Positions 1 through 6,064 of a stretch of 9,444 nucleotides of DNA are shown here, piece by piece; the first letter of the stretch is position 1; every line of letters begins with the position of its first letter. Location: assembly GCA_026996935.1 (NCBI GenBank), contig JALWJW010000418.1, positions 1 to 9,444 of the forward strand, in the 5' to 3' direction. The position numbers and the translations under genes are program-made. The notes beneath the pieces are model-generated. The model searched no databases. It was not told the DNA's origin and saw nothing but the letters and a program-made list of their open reading frames with translations. The stretch comes from Hyphomicrobiales bacterium. Lineage in GTDB: Bacteria > Pseudomonadota > Alphaproteobacteria > Rhizobiales > Aestuariivirgaceae.

Positions 1-899
1 GCCATGCAGCCCATGCCGGCTGCGGTGACAGCTTGGCGATATTTGTCGTCTGTCACATCGCCTGCTGCATAAACGCCATTGATATTGGTGGCGGTTGAGT
101 CTGGTGCGGTGACCAGATAACCGCCCTGTTTCATTTCCAATTGGCCTTCAAATAATTCGGTTGAAGGTTTATGGCCAATGGCGATGAAAATGCCGTGGCA
201 ATCAACGTCTTGTGTTTCGCCTGTCTTAACATTTTTAATGCGTGCGCCAGTAACGCTTTTAGGGTCATCATCGCCTAAAACTTCTTCAAGGACTGAATCC
301 CACATGACTGAAACTTTTGGATGTTTAAGCAAGCGGTGTTGAAGAATTTTTTCTGAGCGCAATTCATCGCGGCGATGGACCAAAACCACTTCGCTGGCAA
401 AGTTGGTGAGGAACAAGGCTTCTTCAACCGCCGTGTTGCCGCCGCCAATAACCATTACCTTTTTATCGCGATAGAAAAACCCATCACAGGTGGCGCAGGC
501 TGAAACGCCAAAGCCTTGGAATTTTTCTTCTGATTCCAAACCAAGCCAGCGCGCTTGTGCGCCCGTGCAAATAATCAGATTATCGCAGGTATATTCGCCC
601 GCATCGCCCGTGAGTTTGAATGGGTGGGTGTTAAGGTCAACTTTGTGGATATGATCGGCAATAATTTCGGCGCCAACGTTTCTTGCTTGCGCTTCCATTT
701 GCTCCATCATCCACGGGCCTTGCACGGGTTCGGCGTATCCGGGGTAGTTTTCAACATCTGTAGTGATGGTCAATTGACCGCCTGGTTGTATGCCTTGAAT
801 GACCAACGGATTAAGCATAGCGCGCTGGGCGTAAATTGCTGCTGTGTATCCTGCAGGGCCTGAGCCGAGGATAAGGACTTTTGTGTGCCGAGTTGACAT
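1..899 (-). CDS. trxB: Thioredoxin reductase, C-terminus cut by the window edge
   Basis: Thioredoxin reductase is a cytoplasmic FAD enzyme that uses NADPH to reduce thioredoxin. About 299 residues are visible; the family is usually near 320, so roughly the last 20 lie beyond position 1. The N-terminus has the FAD-binding glycine motif LILGSGPAG (about residues 8-16), followed by QPGGQLTITTDVENYPG. The redox-active CATC has its cysteines at residues 135 and 138, close to the usual spacing, and is followed by DGFF. The second nucleotide-binding motif is VIGGGNTAVEEA, and the visible end carries the FAD-contacting AAGDVTD...RQAVTAAG. The start at 899 is supported by GGAG (905-908) a few bases upstream. 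The gene is transcribed leftward, away from the decarboxylase at 1402. I see no convincing -35/-10 pair upstream. Family assignment is secure. Confidence 0.97.
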   Translation of the reverse strand, partial: MSTRHTKVLILGSGPAGYTAAIYAQRAMLNPLVIQGIQPGGQLTITTDVENYPGYAEPVQGPWMMEQMEAQARNVGAEIIADHIHKVDLNTHPFKLTGDAGEYTCDNLIICTGAQARWLGLESEEKFQGFGVSACATCDGFFYRDKKVMVIGGGNTAVEEALFLTNFASEVVLVHRRDELRSEKILQHRLLKHPKVSVMWDSVLEEVLGDDDPKSVTGARIKNVKTGETQDVDCHGIFIAIGHKPSTELFEGQLEMKQGGYLVTAPDSTATNINGVYAAGDVTDDKYRQAVTAAGMGCM

Positions 900-1121
900 G
901 ATCGCTCCAAATATTGGTATAAATTAAACAGTTAGAGTTAATCTAGTCAGTGCGAGCGTCAATTGAAAGGGGCAGCGGCTTGTTTTTCACAAGAGTATTT
1001 GCTGTTGCGATTTCAGTTTTTAGTTTCGTTGTTAAAATGGTGGGCGCTGGCACCATCATGCGCTTTTGTTAAGCAAGCACGAATGCTGAGGCTTTACACG
1101 AATACTGAAATTTTAAAGGTG

Positions 1122-1219
1122 TTGAAAAACCAAAGCCGGAGACAGATTAATGAGACATGGCGAGAGGGGGCGGAAAAGTCATGTTCTCTATTAAACTGTC
1201 CCCGGGGTCGAGGTTTCAA
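1122..1219. repeat. Long imperfect inverted repeat (hairpin), unassigned
   Basis: Read outward from a 20-nt purine-rich loop (1160-1179), the arms pair as CATG (1156-1159) with CATG (1180-1183), GAGA (1152-1155) with TCTC (1185-1188), TTAAT (1147-1151) with ATTAA (1190-1194), GACAG (1141-1145) with CTGTC (1196-1200), and CCGG (1136-1139) with CCGG (1202-1205). Interruptions are two single-T bulges, one A/A mismatch and one A/C mismatch. After an internal loop, TTGAAA plus CC (1122-1127, 1130-1131) pairs with GGTTTCAA (1212-1219). That is about 30 base pairs across 98 nt. No T-run follows on either strand, so a simple terminator is unlikely. A miniature inverted-repeat element, a small structured RNA or a leader element are all possible. 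A second TTGAAAAAC at 1253-1261 could compete for the GGTTTCAA arm. Confidence 0.6.
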
Positions 1220-1307
1220 AGTTGATGCCATCCCCAAAAGAGGCTGGCGACCTTGAAAAACTATCGATGAAAGCGTTTACCGTATTCATCTTGAAAACAG
1301 GTATAGC

Positions 1308-1340
1308 GAACCTAATCCGAACCCAATCTGAACGGGTTGT
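1308..1340 (+). promoter_or_regulatory. Three GAAC repeats in 11-bp phase upstream of the decarboxylase gene
   Basis: GAACCTAATCC, GAACCCAATCT and GAACGGGTTGT lie head to tail, with GAAC starting at 1308, 1319 and 1330, an 11-bp period close to one helical turn. The third unit continues into GTTC, making a short inverted repeat GAAC-GGGTT-GTTC. They end about 60 bp before the decarboxylase start, a position that suits an activator or repressor site. No regulator is identified and chance cannot be excluded. Confidence 0.3.
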
Positions 1341-1401
1341 TCATCTGGCATTCATGTGGGAATTAGCTTAGGCTGACCCTAGATAAATGAGGAATAAAAA
1401 C

Positions 1402-2838
1402 ATGGTCAACAAGACGCTTGATCCTGATGATTGGGAGGAGTATCGCGCCCAGGCGCACAAGATGCTTGATGCCGCGATTGATAAAATGCAGGGCGTTAAT
1501 AGTGGGCGGGTTTGGACACCGCTTCGTGATGAGATGAAATACTCGTTTCAGGAACCGTTGCCGATGGACGGTGTGGGTGTTGAAGCGGTGCGCCAACGCG
1601 CACAAGATTTGCTGGCTTATGGTGTCGGCAATACGCATCCGCGGTTTTTTGGTTGGGTGCATGGGGCAGGTTCTAGCAGTGGGTTGATTGCCGATATTGC
1701 GGCAGCGGCGATGAATGCTAATTTGGGCGGGCGTGACCATGGGGCGATGTATGTTGAAAAGCAGGTTGTGGCGTGGGTAAAGGAGATGTTCTCGTTTCCT
1801 GATGAGGCCAGTGGTTTGGTGGTGTCGGGTACGTCAATGGCAACGATTATTGCGCTCAAAGTGGCGCGTGAAAAAGCGCTGGGGTTGGAAAATCGCAAGA
1901 GCGGCAATGCGGCCAATGAGGCTGGTGCGCTGGTTGGGTATTGTTCAAATCAGGCTCATGCTTGCGTGGCGCGGGCGTTTGATATTTTGGGCTTGGGCAG
2001 TGATGCCTTGGTGCAAATTCCAACTAACGATGTGTTTGAAATGGATTTGGTAGCGCTGCAAACAGCAATTGATAAAGACCGCGCGGCGGGCAAAAAACCG
2101 TTTTGTGTTATTGGTACGGCGGGCAGTGTGAATGTTGGGGCGATTGATGATTTGAGCGCGCTGGCTGATTTGGCACGGGCCGAAAATATGTGGTTCCATG
2201 TGGATGGGGCGTTTGGAGCGGCCGGTGTTTTATCAGACCATGTGCGGCCGCGTTTGGGCGGCTTAGAGCGGGCCGATAGCATTGCCTTTGATTTTCATAA
2301 ATGGCTGCATGTCAATTATGATGCGGGCTTTGTTTTGGTCCGTGATGGAGAGGCTCACCGTGCGACATTTTCAAATCGCCCTGCTTATTTAAAAGGGGCT
2401 GAGCGTGGCTTGGCGGCGGGCAATCCGTGGCCAGTGGAATACGGCCCCGAATTATCGCGCGGGTTTAGAGCCTTGAAAATCTGGGCGCAAATTAGCGAGC
2501 ATGGCACAGGGAAGTTGGGCGCGGCGATTACGAGGAATTGTGCGCAAGCAGCGTATTTGGCGGGGCTGGTTGAGGCACATTCGAAGTTGCAACTCCTTGC
2601 CCCTGCAGTGACGAGTGTGGTGTGCTTTCGGTATATAGGCGGCGATGATCTGAACGAAGAAATCGTCATCCGCCTACAAGAAAGCGGCATCGCTGCACCG
2701 TCAATCACGACACTGAACGGGCGTTCGGCGATACGGGTGAACATCACCAACCATCGCACACGGTTTCGCGATTTGGATTTACTGGTGGATGAGGTTGTAA
2801 GGGCTGGAGCAGAGTTTAAATCTAAGTTTGCAGGTTGA
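1402..2838 (+). CDS. Group II pyridoxal-phosphate-dependent amino-acid decarboxylase
   Basis: This encodes a 478-residue enzyme of the glutamate/aromatic-L-amino-acid decarboxylase family (fold type I PLP enzymes), which removes the alpha-carboxyl group of an amino acid to give an amine. Seen in the sequence: NTHPRFFGWVHG near residue 80, the substrate and PLP region common to this family; GLVVSGTSMATIIAL around residue 140; FHVDGAFGAAG with Asp268, expected to contact the PLP ring nitrogen; and DFHKWLHV with Lys300, the expected Schiff-base lysine. Length is normal for bacterial members. The ATG at 1402 is preferred over an in-frame ATG at 1387 because GAGGAA (1389-1394) sits 7 nt before it, while 1387 has no such site. 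The gene stands alone and divergent from trxB. The substrate (aromatic, glutamate, aspartate or other) cannot be read from sequence alone. Confidence 0.9.
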   Translation: MVNKTLDPDDWEEYRAQAHKMLDAAIDKMQGVNSGRVWTPLRDEMKYSFQEPLPMDGVGVEAVRQRAQDLLAYGVGNTHPRFFGWVHGAGSSSGLIADIAAAAMNANLGGRDHGAMYVEKQVVAWVKEMFSFPDEASGLVVSGTSMATIIALKVAREKALGLENRKSGNAANEAGALVGYCSNQAHACVARAFDILGLGSDALVQIPTNDVFEMDLVALQTAIDKDRAAGKKPFCVIGTAGSVNVGAIDDLSALADLARAENMWFHVDGAFGAAGVLSDHVRPRLGGLERADSIAFDFHKWLHVNYDAGFVLVRDGEAHRATFSNRPAYLKGAERGLAAGNPWPVEYGPELSRGFRALKIWAQISEHGTGKLGAAITRNCAQAAYLAGLVEAHSKLQLLAPAVTSVVCFRYIGGDDLNEEIVIRLQESGIAAPSITTLNGRSAIRVNITNHRTRFRDLDLLVDEVVRAGAEFKSKFAG

Positions 2839-3037
2839 TGAGTTTTGGTATGACGCGACTTGCCTCTTATACTGCCAGATTTTCACCATCAGTCTCCCCC
2901 CCCTATGTCGAGCGCGGGGTTGACGTGCATTGGCTTGGCGCTGGCAAAAATAGTGCGTAAGGCGGTTGGTCAAAATTCAGGTAGTTGAGTTGTTGATGGG
3001 TTTTTGCTGGCGCGTGTCGGGTTGAATTGAATTCACT

Positions 3038-3062
3038 TTGCTCTGTGAGCAACTTTGTTTTT
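3038..3062 (+). terminator. Possible terminator after the decarboxylase gene
   Basis: TTGCTC (3038-3043) and GAGCAA (3047-3052) form a 6-bp stem with a 3-nt loop, followed by the T-rich CTTTGTTTTTC. It lies about 200 bp past the decarboxylase stop, and the tail is interrupted, so the call is weak. The rest of 2839-3122 shows no convincing gene. Confidence 0.35.
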
Positions 3063-3123
3063 CAAGGTCTGCCTGATACCCGCAAGTGAATGCTCGATGA
3101 GATTTAATCACGGCATGTTCCAG

Positions 3124-3156
3124 ATATAAAAAAGGGCAGCATTGCGCCGCCCTTTT
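3124..3156 (-). terminator. Rho-independent terminator of the lipoprotein gene
   Basis: Arms at 3146-3156 and 3130-3140 form an 11-bp stem around a 5-nt loop. In minus-strand RNA the single odd position is a G-U pair, so the stem is unbroken, and it runs into TTTTTTATA. On the plus strand the same position is an A/C mismatch and no T-run follows. It therefore serves the minus-strand lipoprotein gene ending at 3183. Confidence 0.85.
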
Positions 3157-3182
3157 GAGGATTTTTGTTTGAAGACAGATGA

Positions 3183-3761
3183 TTATTCAGTTGCTTTTTT
3201 GACGGCATCTGTTGTTGCGTCTTTGGCTTTGTCCATTGCGCCTTCAGTTGCATTCTTTGCAGCTTCGGCAGCAGATTTTGCTTTATCGACAGCACCTTCA
3301 GTTGCGTTTTTTGCGGCCTCGCCAGCAGCTTTTGCTTTATCGGCGGCAGCAGCGGCGGCATCTTCAGTTGCTTTTTTGGCAGCAGCGGCTTTTTCTTCCA
3401 GCGCTTTTTTTGCTGCTTCTGCTTTTTCAGCGGCTGCTTTGGCAGCATCTTCGGTTGCTTTTTTAGCGGCCGCGGCTTTTTCTTCCAGCGCTTTTTTTGC
3501 TGCTTCTGCTTTTTCAGCCGCAGCTTTTTTCATTTCTTCAGCTTTTGCAGCAGCAGCTTTTGCTTCAGCTTCTACTTTGGCTTTTGCTTCTTCTGCCGCT
3601 TTTTTAGCTTTTTCAGCCATTGAAGCCTTTTCTTTTTCAGCCGCTTTTTTAGCAGCTTCTGCTTTTTCAGCCGCGGCTTTGGCGGCTTTTTCTTTTTCAG
3701 CGCCATCATCACAAGCTGTAAGAGCAAGAGACATGGCCATAACAGCAATAATTTTTTTCAT
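3183..3761 (-). CDS. Alanine/lysine/glutamate-rich repeat lipoprotein
   Basis: This is a 192-residue predicted lipoprotein of unknown role. The N-terminus MKKIIAVMAMSLALTAC is a lipoprotein signal peptide with lipobox LTAC, so Cys17 should be lipidated. Residues after the Cys are Asp-Asp; in E. coli Asp at +2 favours retention in the inner membrane, though this rule may not hold here. The mature part is almost entirely Ala, Lys, Glu, Asp, Thr and Asn, with no Pro, no aromatic residue and no Arg, and is expected to be one long amphipathic helix or coiled coil. It contains a perfect-length 29-residue tandem repeat (AEKAEAAKKALEEKAAAAKK type) and then an 18-residue repeat (AAKNATEGA-DKAK type) that resembles LEA-like or apolipoprotein-like helices. 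The ATG at 3761 is chosen because the signal peptide starts there; GGAAAG lies 10 nt upstream. An upstream in-frame TTG at 3779 is less likely. It is a single gene with its own terminator. Confidence 0.82.
   Translation of the reverse strand: MKKIIAVMAMSLALTACDDGAEKEKAAKAAAEKAEAAKKAAEKEKASMAEKAKKAAEEAKAKVEAEAKAAAAKAEEMKKAAAEKAEAAKKALEEKAAAAKKATEDAAKAAAEKAEAAKKALEEKAAAAKKATEDAAAAAADKAKAAGEAAKNATEGAVDKAKSAAEAAKNATEGAMDKAKDATTDAVKKATE
3241..3348 (-). repeat. Two tandem 54-bp units in the lipoprotein gene
   Basis: Units at 3241-3294 and 3295-3348 both begin CCTTCAGTTGC on the plus strand and encode 18-residue repeats with NATEGA and DKAK at matching positions. The divergence is mostly synonymous or conservative, consistent with an older duplication than the 87-bp pair. 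Confidence 0.8.
3361..3534 (-). repeat. Two tandem 87-bp units in the lipoprotein gene
   Basis: Units at 3361-3447 and 3448-3534 are nearly identical over about 80 bases: TCTTC[A/G]G begins each, and CTTTTTCTTCCAGCG recurs exactly 87 bp apart. They encode two 29-residue repeats that are almost identical in protein. The high nucleotide identity points to a recent duplication by slippage or unequal recombination. Confidence 0.85.
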
Positions 3762-3869
3762 GGGGAGTATTCTTTCCAAGATATTTGTTCACCCGAAATA
3801 TGATAACACATCACACAAGCCCCCGGGAATTGATTTGGCCTTTGTGATGTTGAGACCCCTATATCAGAG

Positions 3870-3915
3870 GTTTCACATACTTGCTGTAAGTATCTCACAA
3901 TTTTCGTGGTGAAAC
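3870..3915. promoter_or_regulatory. Compound inverted repeat in the divergent region
   Basis: ATACTT (3877-3882) pairs with AAGTAT (3888-3893) around a 5-nt loop, and the adjoining GTTTCAC (3870-3876) pairs with GTGAAAC (3909-3915) after a 15-nt insertion on the right arm. It could be an operator or a folded leader. No T-run follows, so it is not a terminator. Confidence 0.35.
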
Positions 3916-4010
3916 TATGGCCATCCACAGAAACTTTATTCGTGCGGCAGGTTGTCGTCTTCTGTATGTTGGAAGAAACATAATATACCAAAGGGGATAA
4001 AAATAGTCAT

Positions 4011-4034
4011 TTTGACAGACACTTTGACAGACAC
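4011..4034 (+). repeat. Perfect 12-bp tandem repeat just before the 4045 start
   Basis: TTTGACAGACAC occurs twice in direct succession (4011-4022 and 4023-4034), ending at the GGAG ribosome binding site of the next gene. Each copy contains TTGACA, but no -10 box lies at a suitable distance, so these are unlikely to be working -35 elements. The reverse complement contains CTGTCAA, reminiscent of PhoB half-sites, but the 12-bp period differs from the usual 11 bp. Confidence 0.75.
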
Positions 4035-4044
4035 GGAGAAAATA

Positions 4045-4320
4045 ATGACAAATACTACTTTGGATGCCGCCGCATCTAAAACCTCGGATTCGAACGGTTT
4101 TCTGGACTTTCTAGGTTATATACCTATGGTCGGTTCAATTGTTAAAGCGGTTCGTTTTGGTAAAGAAAAAGACATCGTACTCGCTATTTTTAGCATTCTG
4201 GCGGTTTTGGGATTGATCGTATTTCTATTTGGTTATCCGGCATTTTTGGTCATAACAATCTCGGCCGCTGCAGGGTTTTTGGCTTTATTGGTTTATATGA
4301 CATCAGTGATCAGGGCCTGA
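4045..4320 (+). CDS. Small two-helix membrane protein of unknown function
   Basis: This 91-residue protein is one I do not recognise. Residues 1-17 are polar (Thr, Ser, Asp rich). Residues 18-38 (GFLDFLGYIPMVGSIVKAVRF) are amphipathic and glycine-containing and may lie along the membrane. A charged GKEKD follows, then two strongly hydrophobic helices at about 44-62 and 66-85, with short charged ends. Start choice: the ATG at 4045 follows GGAGAA (4035-4040) closely; an in-frame TTG at 3952 would add 31 residues read through the 12-bp tandem repeat and has no ribosome binding site. The gene is alone on the plus strand, divergent from the lipoprotein and convergent with the methyltransferase, and ends at a strong stem-loop. 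Confidence 0.65.
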   Translation: MTNTTLDAAASKTSDSNGFLDFLGYIPMVGSIVKAVRFGKEKDIVLAIFSILAVLGLIVFLFGYPAFLVITISAAAGFLALLVYMTSVIRA

Positions 4321-4361
4321 AGTTTACGCTTTGAAGGCTGCATAGAAAGCCACATAAAGTG

Positions 4362-4436
4362 AGTTTGATTGTTGCTTTGAGCAAACACTAAGACATCTTG
4401 CTCTGGAATTGCGACAATCAAACTTTTATACTTTTT
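4362..4436 (+). terminator. Large branched stem-loop terminator between convergent genes
   Basis: AGTTTGATTGTTGC (4362-4375) pairs over 14 bp, with one G-U, with GCGACAATCAAACT (4411-4424). A nested 6-bp stem GAGCAA (4379-4384) with TTGCTC (4398-4403) lies in the loop. TTTTATACTTTTTT follows on the plus strand, fitting termination of the 4045-4320 gene. The T tract is inside the last codons of the convergent methyltransferase gene. On the minus strand no T-run follows the stem. Confidence 0.7.
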
Positions 4437-5064
4437 TGATGACTAAATAGCGTCCGTCAGCGCTTTGTGAGGTCTGGTAATTGCCAAACTCTTTGCTTTC
4501 AAGGATTTGGATTAATCCACTGTGTTCCATGTTTGCAAATTTATCGGCAAAGCCCAACGGTTCCCAGACCTGCAATCGCACAACGCAAATGAACAAGCCG
4601 TCTTTCTTTATGATTCTGAAAATTTCATCAAGGCAACTTGCATCTAAATGACCATAGGTGAAAATACCCGATGAAATGGCGATTTCATATTGTCCCGTTT
4701 CAATGTCTAATGTTTCGGTCAGGTCTGCATTTAAAAGGGATTGATAGATGTTGCGTTTGCGGGCCTGCTCAAGCATTTCATCGCTAAAGTCTAAACCAAC
4801 AAGGTTTGTATAGCCCCGGTCAAATGCTGCCTGGCCGGTTAAACCGGTGCCGCAACCAATATCGGCAATAAGGGCCTGTTTGTCTAAGACATGAGCCTGG
4901 AGCAAGTCTGCGATGTTTTGAGGGGAGGAGTAGGTTAGGCCATCTACCATTGTTTGCTCATATGTTGAGGCCCAATCGCGATAAAGTTCGCGGGTGTCTT
5001 GCTTTGATTTTAAATCATAAGCGCGTTGCAAAATTTCTTTTGATGATTTGTCTTTAGACGACAT
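4426..5064 (-). CDS. Class I SAM-dependent methyltransferase (METTL27-like)
   Basis: This 212-residue cytoplasmic protein has no signal peptide and a Rossmann methyltransferase core. Visible motifs are DIGCGTG at residues 68-74 (motif I, SAM binding), LDFSDEML at 91-98 (acidic residue that binds the SAM ribose), and NADL at 112-115. The N-terminal LYRDWASTYEQTM (27-39) is typical of the Williams-Beuren/METTL27-like subgroup of small-molecule methyltransferases. The C-terminal half is shorter than in many relatives but ends plausibly at RYLVIKKV. GAGG (5069-5072) sits 4 nt before the ATG. The gene is alone, with the outer-membrane protein gene upstream on the same strand but separated by a probable terminator. 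The substrate is unknown. Confidence 0.87.
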   Translation of the reverse strand: MSSKDKSSKEILQRAYDLKSKQDTRELYRDWASTYEQTMVDGLTYSSPQNIADLLQAHVLDKQALIADIGCGTGLTGQAAFDRGYTNLVGLDFSDEMLEQARKRNIYQSLLNADLTETLDIETGQYEIAISSGIFTYGHLDASCLDEIFRIIKKDGLFICVVRLQVWEPLGFADKFANMEHSGLIQILESKEFGNYQTSQSADGRYLVIKKV

Positions 5065-5129
5065 AAGGCCTCACAGTTAAGTTTTGATTTTGAAACTAAC
5101 CTAAAGCATCTGCATGTGAAACCATTAAT

Positions 5130-5212
5130 CGTATAAAAATGAAAACAGAAACGAGTTGTGATTAACAACGGTTACGGGCGAGAGGGTGTTGTTGACCATG
5201 ACCCGTTTCTGT
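5130..5212 (-). terminator. Probable terminator of the outer-membrane protein gene
   Basis: On the minus strand, ACAGAAACG (5204-5212) pairs with CGTTTCTGT (5145-5153), a 9-bp stem followed by TTTTCATTTTTATA. The 50-nt loop holds a further 5-bp stem (5155-5159 with 5165-5169). The long loop lowers confidence, but position and tail suit termination 13 nt after the stop of the gene at 5225. Confidence 0.55.
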
Positions 5213-5224
5213 ATCTGCAGGGTT

Positions 5225-5872
5225 TTAGAATTTGTAAGAGACACCAAGACTTAAGCTGTGAGCAGCATTGTATTTAACTTTGCGTGCTGCTGGTAACAGT
5301 TTGTAGTTTTTGGCTTTGCCGTAGTTGTGATACAAATATTGGGCGCGCAATATCCAGTTGTTATTGACGGCGTACTCCATGCCGCCACCAAGAACCCAGC
5401 CAACATGCATTTTGTCAGATTTTTTGCCGCCGCCCTTTAAGGAGCCAGAACCAAAGGACAAACCACCGGTACCAAACAACAAAGCGCGGTCCATGGCATA
5501 ACCCATTCTAAGTCGGGTTGTTGCTAAAGGTTGGAGGCTTGCACGGGTAATGGCACCTGTAAGGTTTTTGCTTTTGGAGAATGTTAGCGGGTTGAAATCT
5601 GCTTCAACACCTAAAATCATACTGTCCCACTGAATATTATAGCCTGTGTGCAGGCCAAGATCGAATGTATTACTTTTGAGTTTTTTTGCCGCGGCTATGT
5701 CTTTGCCCTTGCTGAATGAATAGTCGGTGTGAGCGCCAAGATAAAACCCAGACCAGTCAAATCCTTGAGTGTTGCCAGGGCCTGCCATTGCTGGTGTTGC
5801 CAACGCCAATGCTGTTAGTGAAAGAGCCAGCCCTGTCGCAATGTTTTTGAGCCGTTTTTGTTTATGCGTCAT
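5225..5872 (-). CDS. Outer-membrane beta-barrel protein (Omp25/Omp31-like)
   Basis: A 215-residue precursor with a Sec signal peptide: a lysine-rich start, a hydrophobic core (residues 11-28), and a probable cleavage after AMA at residue 30. The mature protein begins with FDWSGFYLGAHTDYSF, the usual first strand of small alphaproteobacterial barrels such as Omp25/Omp31. It shows alternating aromatic and hydrophobic strands, glycine-rich turns such as GTGGLSFGSGSLKGGG, and ends in a terminal Phe (SLGVSYKF), the signal for BAM-dependent insertion. The size suits an eight-stranded barrel. The loops are unusually rich in lysine. AAGGA lies 8 nt before the ATG. A perfect TTGACA (5980-5985, minus strand) in the upstream region could be its -35 box, but the -10 is weak. 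Role is probably structural or permeability related; no specific ligand can be named. Confidence 0.87.
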   Translation of the reverse strand: MTHKQKRLKNIATGLALSLTALALATPAMAGPGNTQGFDWSGFYLGAHTDYSFSKGKDIAAAKKLKSNTFDLGLHTGYNIQWDSMILGVEADFNPLTFSKSKNLTGAITRASLQPLATTRLRMGYAMDRALLFGTGGLSFGSGSLKGGGKKSDKMHVGWVLGGGMEYAVNNNWILRAQYLYHNYGKAKNYKLLPAARKVKYNAAHSLSLGVSYKF

Positions 5873-6031
5873 TTTTTCGTCCTTAATTTTATATCTAAAC
5901 GCAAGGTCCCATTCCCTTTGCGATTATTCATTTTCTCATCGACCGTCTTGGGAGCCAGAAATACACGATGATTTCATTGTGTCAACATAAATTATTATCG
6001 TAAAACAATAATTAATTACTGTTTTAAGAAT

Positions 6032-6059
6032 TTGACTTTTTTATGAAACGAGTTATAAA
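6032..6059 (+). promoter_or_regulatory. Near-consensus sigma-70 promoter for the DUF2975/XRE operon
   Basis: TTGACT (6032-6037) and TATAAA (6054-6059) are separated by 16 bp, each box five of six to consensus. Start of transcription about 6-8 nt beyond the -10 would be at 6065-6067, on or just inside the ATG of the DUF2975 gene. An AT-rich 7-bp inverted repeat, AATTATT (5990-5996) with AATAATT (6007-6013), lies just upstream and could be an operator. Confidence 0.6.
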
Positions 6060-6064
6060 AACGT

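Larger units (their letters stand above)
900..1401. other. Intergenic region between divergent trxB and decarboxylase genes
   Basis: This 502-bp stretch separates two divergently transcribed genes, so it should hold both promoters. No convincing gene is present: the longest open frame (963-1256, plus) begins with TTG, has no ribosome binding site and matches no family I recognise. Minus-strand frames of 32-38 codons also lack ribosome binding sites. The structured content is a long imperfect hairpin at 1122-1219 and three GAAC repeats at 1308-1340, listed separately. Confidence 0.7.
3762..4044. other. Divergent regulatory region between lipoprotein and small membrane protein genes
   Basis: This 283-bp region drives two divergent genes. 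It has no convincing gene of its own. ACATCACA (3808-3815) and TGTGATGT (3843-3850) form an 8-bp inverted repeat separated by 27 nt, near the lipoprotein start. A stem-loop at 3870-3915 and a 12-bp tandem repeat at 4011-4034 are listed separately. No clear sigma-70 promoter is visible for either gene. Confidence 0.55.

Noticed and set aside
943..1059. 38-codon minus-strand frame upstream of trxB
   Set aside because: No ribosome binding site and no known match; too short to support alone.
963..1256. 97-codon open frame on the plus strand
   Set aside because: It starts with TTG without a ribosome binding site, has no recognisable domain and runs through the long hairpin at 1122-1219.
2838..2960. 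40-codon frame whose ATG overlaps the decarboxylase stop
   Set aside because: The overlap could allow coupled translation, but the frame contains a run of eight C, has no domain and no separate ribosome binding site.
3808..3850. CRP-type binding site from TCACA and TGTGA
   Set aside because: The half-sites are in reversed order and 27-33 nt apart, unlike TGTGA-N6-TCACA.
3142..3912. 256-codon plus-strand frame rich in Ala, Ser and Phe
   Set aside because: It is the antisense of the repetitive lipoprotein gene; its composition follows from the GCx-rich repeats, and the minus strand has signal peptide and terminator.
4012..4029. Two TTGACA hexamers as -35 promoter boxes
   Set aside because: No -10-like hexamer at 15-19 bp; suitable positions fall on the ribosome binding site or in the coding sequence.
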